DNA of 44,055 nucleotides, taken from positions 1 through 44,055 of the forward strand of contig JAFVEX010000161.1 of the NCBI GenBank assembly GCA_017475785.1, read 5' to 3'. Every line of letters starts with the position of its first letter. The first letter of the stretch is position 1. Shown one piece after another: positions 1-7,224 of this stretch. The translations under genes were made by a program, and so were the position numbers. A model generated the notes under the pieces. The model was not told the origin of the DNA. It did no database searches and saw nothing but the letters and a program-made list of their open reading frames with translations. The DNA is from Eubacterium sp. GTDB lineage: Bacteria > Bacillota_A > Clostridia > Lachnospirales > Lachnospiraceae.

Positions 1-2
1 AC

Positions 3-188
3 GATCTGGCGCTGTGCCGGAAGGAGGACATTCTGGACGGCACGATTGACTACGTGATCGACGCAAACGCGTTTGAGCAGGGTTACCGGCCGCCGATGAT
101 TTTGTTCGATTTGCTTTATCACGGGAAAGTGCCTGAGCAGGAAATGTACCATGTAGAGATCCGGATTCATAGTAAATACACAATTTAA
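3..188 (+). CDS. C-terminal end of a LacI-type regulator or sugar-binding protein (partial)
   Basis: Only the last 61 codons are in the window and the reading frame enters from the left edge. The visible piece contains a stretch reading GTIDYVIDANAFEQGYRPP followed by LFDLLYHG. This is the usual closing pattern of the periplasmic-binding-protein fold shared by LacI regulators and sugar-binding lipoproteins (a helix after xQxxxxQGY, then the last strand). A divergence into DNA-binding or lipoprotein form cannot be decided without the N-terminus. Its position just upstream of iolG, whose promoter carries a central-CG palindrome of LacI-operator type, makes a LacI-type regulator of the inositol genes the better guess. 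Family fold is fairly sure; exact role is inference. Confidence 0.6.
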   Translation, partial: DLALCRKEDILDGTIDYVIDANAFEQGYRPPMILFDLLYHGKVPEQEMYHVEIRIHSKYTI

Positions 189-215
189 GGCATGATAATT
201 TGTGTATTTTGCCAA

Positions 216-244
216 TTGCGTGCACGGGCACGCAGTGCTATAAT
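216..244 (+). promoter_or_regulatory. iolG promoter with overlapping 18-bp palindromic operator
   Basis: A -35 box TTGCGT (216-221) and a perfect -10 box TATAAT (239-244) are separated by 17 bp. Lying over the -35 and spacer is an exact inverted repeat TGCGTGC-ACGG-GCACGCA (217-234) with CG at its centre, the usual form of LacI-family operators. A repressor bound here would block RNA polymerase. Promoter is clear; the identity of the repressor is inference. Confidence 0.75.
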
Positions 245-326
245 AAAACCATCTTAAAGATATGGGCGAACGAAAACAAAGCAACTGATTTTCAAGACAA
301 AGGGATATCAAAACAAGGAGGGTACT

Positions 327-1334
327 ATGTTACGAGTTGGTGTTATTGGCTGCGGCGGAATGGGAAGAAGTCACATTGACCGGATCACAAACAGAACACA
401 GGGCGCAAAGGTTGTCGCTGTTTCTGATGTCTTCGAAGAGGGCGCGAAGAAGGGCGCCGCGATCGCAGGCGAAGACTGCAAGGTTTACACAGACAGCAAA
501 GAGCTCATCAACGATCCGGATGTAGACGCGATCGTCATCGTCTCCCCGGGATTCGCGCACTGCGATGACCTGCTTGAGGCAATTAAAGTAGGAAAGCGTG
601 TATTCTGCGAGAAGCCGCTCTGCACAACAGCAGACGACTGCAAGAAGGTTATGGACGCCGAGGCAGCTTCCGGAAAGCACCTGATTCAGCTCGGATTCAT
701 GCGCCGCTATCACAAGGGCTATATCCAGATCAAAGACGCGATCGCAACCGGCGAGTACGGCGATCCGCTCATCATGCACTGCACACACAGAAATCCGGAA
801 GTTCCGGAGAGCTACAACACCCCGATGGCAGTTCACGACACCGTAATCCACGAGATCGATCTCTGCCACTGGATGGTCGATGACGATTATGACAGCGTTC
901 AGGTCATCATGCCGAAGCAGACACGCTACATCCACAAGAACTGCAAGGATCCGCAGATCATGATTCTCCGCACGAAGAGCGGCATCACCATCGATGTAGA
1001 ATGCTTCGTAAACTGCCTGTTTGGCTACGACATCAATTGCGAAGTCGTCTGCGAGAAGGCTGCTCTGAAGATGGGCACACCGATGGCTCCGTCAATCAAG
1101 AAGGACGCGTCTCTCTCCACAGAAGTCACGACAGACTGCTTCGTTCTCTTCAAGGACGCTTATGATGAGGAGATCCAGAACTGGGTTGACTGCGCGGCGA
1201 CAGGCGTTATCGAAGGACCGAACAGATGGGACGGCTACCTTGCGGCAGTGACCGCAGACGCGCTTGTAAAGGCACAGGAAAGCGGACAGATCGAGAAGGT
1301 CGTCACAGTTGATAAGCCGGAGTTTTACAAATAA
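327..1334 (+). CDS. iolG: Inositol 2-dehydrogenase (Gfo/Idh/MocA family)
   Basis: NAD-dependent oxidation of myo-inositol to 2-keto-myo-inositol (scyllo-inosose), a cytoplasmic first step of inositol use. The 335-residue protein has an N-terminal Rossmann motif GVIGCGGMG (residues 5-13), the family EKP motif with Lys96, and the Asp171/His175 pair in HDTVIHEIDL; these match the Lys-Asp-His triad of Bacillus IolG. Segments such as GFMRRY, the HRNP stretch, WDGYLAAVT and the closing KPEFY are characteristic of true IolG rather than of generic family members. A strong AAGGAGGG lies about 5 bases before the ATG. It is followed after 24 bp by iolI, so the two are probably co-transcribed. Substrate could extend to other inositol isomers. 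Confidence 0.9.
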   Translation: MLRVGVIGCGGMGRSHIDRITNRTQGAKVVAVSDVFEEGAKKGAAIAGEDCKVYTDSKELINDPDVDAIVIVSPGFAHCDDLLEAIKVGKRVFCEKPLCTTADDCKKVMDAEAASGKHLIQLGFMRRYHKGYIQIKDAIATGEYGDPLIMHCTHRNPEVPESYNTPMAVHDTVIHEIDLCHWMVDDDYDSVQVIMPKQTRYIHKNCKDPQIMILRTKSGITIDVECFVNCLFGYDINCEVVCEKAALKMGTPMAPSIKKDASLSTEVTTDCFVLFKDAYDEEIQNWVDCAATGVIEGPNRWDGYLAAVTADALVKAQESGQIEKVVTVDKPEFYK

Positions 1335-1358
1335 TAAGTGAAAAGGAGAACATTCTAA

Positions 1359-2225
1359 ATGAAATTAGGATTTAATGAAGCGAACAGCAAGGGCTGTGCG
1401 GATCATACCGTTATGAAGGATCTGGAACTCTGTGATAAGTACGGATTTGATCTGATCGACATCCAGTCAGAGTGCCTTGACAGAGATCTGGAAAAAGGCA
1501 TCGTCACCATCGAGGAGATCGGCGAGTTCTTCAAGACCCACCACCTGAAAATGTCATCCTACAACGCCCTGATTTTCTTCAACATGAAGAAGACACAGGA
1601 AGAGAAGGATGCCGTCCTTGAGGAGCTGAAAGAGATCGTCCGCCGGTGCAAGATTTTTGACTGCAAGATGATCGTCGTCGTTCCGTCGATGGATCTGGAT
1701 GTCCCGGCTACCCGTCCGGAAATCCGCGCAGACGCTGTCGAAGTGATCCGCTCTATGCTGCCGATCGTAGAGCCGGAAGGCATCAAGCTCTCCATCGAGT
1801 TCTGCGCGAGCCCGACCATGTCCATCAACCGCTTTGACGACGCGTACGCGATCATCAAGGAAGTTGATCATCCGCTCGTAGGCCTGACCTGTGACCAGTA
1901 TCATTTCCGCACCATGGGATCCTCCTGGGAAGAGCTGGAAAAAGCAGACGGCTCCAAGATCTTCGTGTGGCACCTGAATGGCTCCGAGGATATGCCTCTG
2001 GGCGCGTCCTACAACACAGACGCTGTCCGCGTGTGGCCGGATGATCCGAAGGACTGCCTTGACCAGAAGCGTTTTGCCGACACCTTCAAGAAGATCGGCT
2101 ACAACAACGACAACTGCATCATCGAGATCTTCCGTCCGGAGTACTGGGAGATGAGCCAGGAAGAAAACGTCAAGAAGTCCTTTGAAGTCACAAAGGCACA
2201 CGTAGAGAAATACTGGAACGACTAA
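1359..2225 (+). CDS. iolI: 2-keto-myo-inositol isomerase (inosose isomerase), TIM barrel
   Basis: A 288-residue protein of the AP-endonuclease-2-like TIM barrel family, closest in pattern to IolI, which interconverts 2-keto-myo-inositol and 1-keto-D-chiro-inositol. The divalent-metal ligands are visible: Glu147 (SIEFC), Asp179 (TCDQYHF), His205 (FVWHLN) and Glu256 (IIEIFRPEY). The start MKLGFNEA and the ending FRPEYWEMSQEE agree with IolI over its full length. The gene follows iolG with its own AAAGGAG ribosome binding site. Together the pair would let the cell move between inositol stereoisomers. IolE-type dehydratase is a less likely alternative, since the metal-site spacing and the FRPEY motif fit IolI better. 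Confidence 0.85.
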   Translation: MKLGFNEANSKGCADHTVMKDLELCDKYGFDLIDIQSECLDRDLEKGIVTIEEIGEFFKTHHLKMSSYNALIFFNMKKTQEEKDAVLEELKEIVRRCKIFDCKMIVVVPSMDLDVPATRPEIRADAVEVIRSMLPIVEPEGIKLSIEFCASPTMSINRFDDAYAIIKEVDHPLVGLTCDQYHFRTMGSSWEELEKADGSKIFVWHLNGSEDMPLGASYNTDAVRVWPDDPKDCLDQKRFADTFKKIGYNNDNCIIEIFRPEYWEMSQEENVKKSFEVTKAHVEKYWND

Positions 2226-2353
2226 GCAGAAGCTGTTTTGACCGGGTGCTGATCCGGCAACAGGAACCCGCGTTTTCCGGGACGCAGTTAAACGTTTTAA
2301 TGAAAATCTGCAAAAATGCCTCATTAAAGCGGGTCACAGCAAAGTACATATGA

Positions 2354-2393
2354 TATAATTGATACAGGCACGGGATGGTACTGTGCCTGTATC
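2354..2393 (+). promoter_or_regulatory. iolH promoter with 11-bp inverted repeat at the start site
   Basis: A -10 box TATAAT (2354-2359) is followed at once by a perfect inverted repeat, GATACAGGCAC (2361-2371) and GTGCCTGTATC (2383-2393), with an 11-base gap. No T-run follows, so a terminator is unlikely. It straddles the expected transcription start and fits an operator or a 5'-leader hairpin. No good -35 box is seen. The surrounding gap 2226-2492 otherwise shows only a weak AAACGTTT palindrome near 2291. Confidence 0.55.
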
Positions 2394-2492
2394 GTGTTTC
2401 AGGAATGGATTCAGATTTATCCGGAAATTTCGCAAAATCTGGGCAGTTCCGAAAGAAGGCAATCAGGACAGGTGTAGAAAGGAGTATCTTAC

Positions 2493-3410
2493 ATGAAGAT
2501 CGCATTTGATGTGGACGTATTGGCAAAGCAGTATGATATCAATACCATGGTGCACAAGGTTGCGGACTGGGGATACAAGTATATTGAGCAGTCCCCGCAT
2601 CCGCGCATTAATCCGTTTTATAAGCATCCGCTTTTCTCAAAGGAGTGTGAGGCTGAGTACCGCCAGGCGCTGAAAGAGACAGGCGTTGAGATTTCCTCCT
2701 TTATCGTTGTTTACCGCTGGTCCGGCCCGACAGAAGAGCAGCGCCAGCATGCAGTCGCGAACTGGAAGAGAATCATCGAGATCGCGGTCAACATGGGCGT
2801 TCCGGTCATCAATACGGAGCTTTCCGGCGATCCGAACCAGGCAGAGATCTGCAACGGCATGTGGTTCCGTTCTATGGAGGAGCTGCTTCCGATCATCGAG
2901 CGCGAAGGCCTTCGTGTTGAGATCCAGTCCCATCCGTATGACTTCTGTGAGCTGAACGACGAGACCTGTGATCTGGTCAAATCTTTCCGTTCCCCGAACC
3001 TCGGCTATGTGTATTCAGCATCCCACGGCTTCTTCTATGACCAGGGCAAAGGCGACGTCCGCCACATGCTGAAATACGCCGGCGACGAGTTGACCCACGT
3101 ACTCTTCGCAGATACATATAACCAGACAAAAGACTGCCGCTACATCCTGAATCCGCCGTGGCTGAACGCGCGCGGAGCAGCGGACGTGACGATCCATCAG
3201 CACACCGCTATGGGTGAAGGCGAAGTAGACTTCGACGGCATCTTCGAGACCCTTCGTGAGATGGACTTCGCGAACAAGCAGCTGAAGCCGGACGCTCCGA
3301 AGGTCGGCGGCGACAACATCGCGTGCGTATCCTACTTCGGATTCCCGGAGAAGATGGACAAGCAGGCTCCGGAAGCACGTGAGCGCATCGAGAAAGAATT
3401 GCTGGGATAA
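2493..3410 (+). CDS. iolH: IolH-like sugar phosphate isomerase/epimerase
   Basis: A 305-residue TIM-barrel protein of the AP-endonuclease-2-like family. The opening MKIAFDVD, the GYKYIEQSPHPRI segment, FYKHP, the YRWSGP motif, NWKRIIEIAV and the RYILNPP/IHQH region match the IolH proteins found in inositol operons of Bacillus and Salmonella. IolH has no firmly assigned reaction; a role in inosose or downstream ketose metabolism is expected from family context. It has its own promoter region with a palindrome and a good AAAGGAG site before ATG. With iolG and iolI it forms a reduced inositol set; no iolB, C, D, E or J is within the window. Family assignment is good, function is open. Confidence 0.8.
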   Translation: MKIAFDVDVLAKQYDINTMVHKVADWGYKYIEQSPHPRINPFYKHPLFSKECEAEYRQALKETGVEISSFIVVYRWSGPTEEQRQHAVANWKRIIEIAVNMGVPVINTELSGDPNQAEICNGMWFRSMEELLPIIEREGLRVEIQSHPYDFCELNDETCDLVKSFRSPNLGYVYSASHGFFYDQGKGDVRHMLKYAGDELTHVLFADTYNQTKDCRYILNPPWLNARGAADVTIHQHTAMGEGEVDFDGIFETLREMDFANKQLKPDAPKVGGDNIACVSYFGFPEKMDKQAPEARERIEKELLG

Positions 3411-3435
3411 ATTACAATTTAAAAGAAAACAGAAA

Positions 3436-3464
3436 CAGGCGCAGGATTTGAAATCCTGCGCCTG
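3436..3464. terminator. Bidirectional terminator between iolH and the S1-domain gene
   Basis: A perfect 13-bp stem, CAGGCGCAGGATT with AATCCTGCGCCTG, closes a 3-base loop. On the left the sequence is A-rich, giving a T-rich tail for minus-strand transcripts, and on the right it is AATATTT. It lies between convergent genes and should stop both. Confidence 0.85.
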
Positions 3465-3523
3465 AAATATTTCTGGGATCGTGACAGAGAACCGTCTCCT
3501 GTCATGCCCTGTCATTCGGCAGC

Positions 3524-4264
3524 TCAGTCGAGCTTGATGCCTTTCAGCAGATCGCCGAAGCTTGTGGTGAGCTCCTCGCTCTTCGGAAGCTTGTAATCCT
3601 TCGGCATCGCGCCTTCGTCCTCGCGGCGCTCACGGCGCTCACGCTGCGGTCTGTCTGCGCCTTCCGGACGCTCCTGGAGCGCCTTGATGGAAAGGCTGAG
3701 CTTGCCGTCTTTGACGTTGATGACTTTGACTTTTACAACGTCATTAATGCTGAGAACGTCTGACGGATCATTGACGCGCTTATGGGAAATCTGAGATACG
3801 TGAACCAGCCCGGAGATGCGGTCGCCGAGATCGATGAACGCGCCGTACGGCTGCAGGCTCTCAACCTTGCCCTCCAGTACAGTGCCGATCTCCATTGCCT
3901 CGATCCGCGCGCGGCGTTCTTCGTCTGCTTTCGCGCGAAGGACGGCGCGGCAGGAAAGCAGCAGGCGATTCTTCGCCTCGTCTGCCTCGAGCACCTGAAC
4001 CTGGATTTCTTTCCCTGCGTAGGTATTCAGATCATCCACGTGTGTCAGTGCCAGATGAGAAGCCGGAATGAATCCGCGAATGCCCTCAAGGTGTGTGACG
4101 ACACCCTTGTTGACAACTTCTTCAACTGTGACAGTGAGCACTGTCTTTTCAGTGAGATACTGGTTGATCTGTTCCCAGTTTGCTGCGCCTTCGTCCTTGA
4201 ATGTGTCAAAGGATTCGTCGACTGCCTTTGAAAGATCATCCATGGTCATGTTTTCTTCTGACAT
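3524..4264 (-). CDS. S1 RNA-binding domain protein (30S S1-like, two S1 domains)
   Basis: A 246-residue protein with two S1 OB-fold domains at about residues 39-107 (GIRGFIPASHL) and 126-195 (GTVLEGKV, GAFIDLG, GLVHVSQIS). A charged tail rich in Arg and Glu follows (about 200-220). This short two- to three-domain form is typical of Clostridia, where it stands in for the long ribosomal S1 and binds mRNA or the ribosome. The start was set at the ATG at 4264 (MSEENMT), because GAGGTGG lies 5 bases before it; a GTG three codons upstream is possible but overlaps that site. The gene is monocistronic between a minus-strand promoter and the bidirectional terminator at 3436-3464. Confidence 0.85.
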   Translation of the reverse strand: MSEENMTMDDLSKAVDESFDTFKDEGAANWEQINQYLTEKTVLTVTVEEVVNKGVVTHLEGIRGFIPASHLALTHVDDLNTYAGKEIQVQVLEADEAKNRLLLSCRAVLRAKADEERRARIEAMEIGTVLEGKVESLQPYGAFIDLGDRISGLVHVSQISHKRVNDPSDVLSINDVVKVKVINVKDGKLSLSIKALQERPEGADRPQRERRERREDEGAMPKDYKLPKSEELTTSFGDLLKGIKLD

Positions 4265-4329
4265 AAGTTCCACCTCATTTTATATACGAAAATTTCAGGA
4301 TCGCCAGCAAAATGACTATCCCGGCAAGT

Positions 4330-4338
4330 ATTATAACA
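4330..4338 (-). promoter_or_regulatory. Promoter of the S1-domain gene (extended -10)
   Basis: Read on the minus strand, TGTTATAAT gives an extended -10 (TGN plus TATAAT, the box at 4330-4335) about 66 bp before the start codon. No clear -35 is visible, as expected for extended -10 promoters. Confidence 0.55.
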
Positions 4339-4341
4339 CAT

Positions 4342-4658
4342 CCCGGTGCTGTACGAAAGCAGAAAATCATTATTTTTAAGCCATTTTTCGGGTGTTTTTC
4401 CGGGTAATTGCGTGAATTTCGGACATACCTGCGCATGTCATGCGTAAGTACCCGCTGAGATATAAGATCAAAGCCTGCAGGGGCACCCGCCAGGATGCCG
4501 GGTCAAGGGCTGCAGGGTCGTTTTCCGGGATGTGAGGATGAAGTCTTCAGATATACCATTATGATATTGTTTCATATGAATATGTGATGAAAAAATTCGG
4601 CAAAATGCGCTTTTTGATGAAAAATTCACAGTGGATTAAAAAAAAGCCAAAATTATTA
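4342..4658. other. Intergenic region between divergent S1 gene and gdhA
   Basis: No convincing reading frame is seen in these 317 bases. The one structured element is a short perfect palindrome CGCATG-T-CATGCG at 4432-4444. It could be a regulator site, or it could be chance. Confidence 0.4.
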
Positions 4659-4688
4659 TTGATCTCTGTTGCTGTGCAGTGCTATAAT
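4659..4688 (+). promoter_or_regulatory. gdhA promoter
   Basis: TTGATC (4659-4664) and TATAAT (4683-4688) with an 18-bp spacer, 38 bp upstream of the gdhA start. The leader is short and carries AGGAGGT at 4714-4720, so no riboswitch fits. Confidence 0.75.
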
Positions 4689-4705
4689 GCTACCCGTATG
4701 AATGA

Positions 4706-6061
<1,356 letters not shown>

Positions 6062-6258
6062 TCCCGTGCATCAACGGATCGCAGGCGTCACCGCAAAAAG
6101 TCTGCAGACAGAAGGTTGTTTTGTGCAATCAGTCAAAACAATCATCGTTTCGCAATCACCTGTCAATATTGGAAGATGAGCGGAGCGGAACTACCTGCCG
6201 GACAGAGCGGTATACATGCAGAGGGGATATAATCGAATCATATAATCCGTAAGAAAGT
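6062..6258. other. Long 3' region of gdhA before its terminator
   Basis: About 200 bases separate the gdhA stop from the terminator at 6259. No coding sequence is supported. A small inverted pair TTGTTTTG / CAAAACAA (about 6117-6142) and an isolated TATAAT near 6227 are visible. The region may be a long 3' untranslated region or may hold a small RNA; the evidence does not decide this. Confidence 0.35.
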
Positions 6259-6296
6259 GTCCGTCGTGGCCGAAAGTGGCTGCGGCGGGCATTTTT
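6259..6296 (+). terminator. Rho-independent terminator downstream of gdhA
   Basis: Arms GTCCGTCGTGGCC (6259-6271) and GGCTGCGGCGGGC (6278-6290) pair over 13 positions, four of them G-U, around a 6-base loop, followed by five T. Confidence 0.8.
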
Positions 6297-6580
6297 GTGT
6301 GATAGAAAGAACTCCTTTTCAGAGTATTTCCTTTCATACAAAGCGGGAACCTCATGGGGAAACCCAACAGGGTATTTCATAGAACAAACCCTCCGCGAAT
6401 TGTGAATATTTATGAAGCCAGATGTTTCGTCTGTCCGCAAACTGGCAAGGTCGGTGGGGAAAGCGATATATTCACCACAATTACTATGGCAGACATGTTA
6501 TAATGAAAAAAAATCTATGATTGACATGTATGTTTAGGAAACAATCACAGACCGCGCACATAAAGAAAGGAAAGCGAAAT
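6297..6580 (+). promoter_or_regulatory. Intergenic region with extended -10 promoter for the MBL-fold hydrolase
   Basis: The only clear signal is TGTTATAAT at 6496-6504, an extended -10 box about 77 bp before the ATG at 6581. No coding sequence is supported between 6297 and 6495. AAAGGAAAG upstream of 6581 is the ribosome binding site. Confidence 0.5.
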
Positions 6581-7204
6581 ATGAAACTGACATGGATCGG
6601 ACACTCTTGTTTCAAAATAGAGCAGAACGGATTTACGGTAATCACAGATCCGTACCAGGACAATGCGGTTCCCGGCCTCTCGCCGGTGCGGGAAGCGGCG
6701 GATCTTGTCGTCAAAAGCCACGACCACTTCGACCATTGCGCAATTGATCTGATCGAACAGAAGGCCGGCGGCGTGAATCCGTTTACAATCACAGAAGTCG
6801 CAAGCTTCCATGACAATCAGCAGGGCGCGCAGCGCGGAACAAACACGATCCACATCTTTGAAGGAGGCGGATTGAAGATCGCCCATTTCGGAGATATCGG
6901 CTGCACGCTGAATGAGGAGCTGGCTGCGGCCCTCTCCGGGCTGGATGTCGCGCTGCTTCCGGTTGGCGGGTTCTTTACGGTTGATGCGGCTGCCGCCAGG
7001 CAGATTGTGGAGCAGATCAGGCCGCGGATCGTCATCCCCATGCATTTCCGGGGCGAGACCTTTGGATTCGACAAGATCAGTACCGTGGAACCGTTTCTGG
7101 AACTGTGCGAAACCGTGGAGCAGATCAACGGGAGCAGCATCGATCCGGATGCATATGCGGACGCTGCCGGACTCGTGATCGTTTTGCGGCCGCGGAATGC
7201 CTAA
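6581..7204 (+). CDS. Metallo-beta-lactamase-fold hydrolase (UlaG/UPF0173-like)
   Basis: A 207-residue cytoplasmic protein of the MBL superfamily. The first metal motif is HDHFDH (residues 47-52), followed by His77, Asp105 in GDIG, and His155 in IPMHF, giving a full two-metal site. The layout MKLTWIGHSCF at the start and IPMHF near the end is that of the UPF0173/L-ascorbate-6-phosphate-lactonase-like group, whose substrates are mostly unknown. The start was placed at 6581 rather than at an ATG 60 bases upstream, because the family begins with this strand and AAAGGAAAG precedes it. It converges on the AraC/GH39 gene with only 20 bp between, and has its own promoter. Confidence 0.8.
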   Translation: MKLTWIGHSCFKIEQNGFTVITDPYQDNAVPGLSPVREAADLVVKSHDHFDHCAIDLIEQKAGGVNPFTITEVASFHDNQQGAQRGTNTIHIFEGGGLKIAHFGDIGCTLNEELAAALSGLDVALLPVGGFFTVDAAAARQIVEQIRPRIVIPMHFRGETFGFDKISTVEPFLELCETVEQINGSSIDPDAYADAAGLVIVLRPRNA

Positions 7205-7224
7205 ATATTTTCTTCATGAGTATA

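Noticed and set aside
2288..2301. cre-like site TTAAACGTTTTAA
   Set aside because: The core AAACGTTT is palindromic but the outer TG and CA of the CcpA consensus are missing.
6156..6440. Minus-strand frame of 94 codons between gdhA and the MBL gene
   Set aside because: No ribosome binding site, crosses a terminator, and shows no family pattern.
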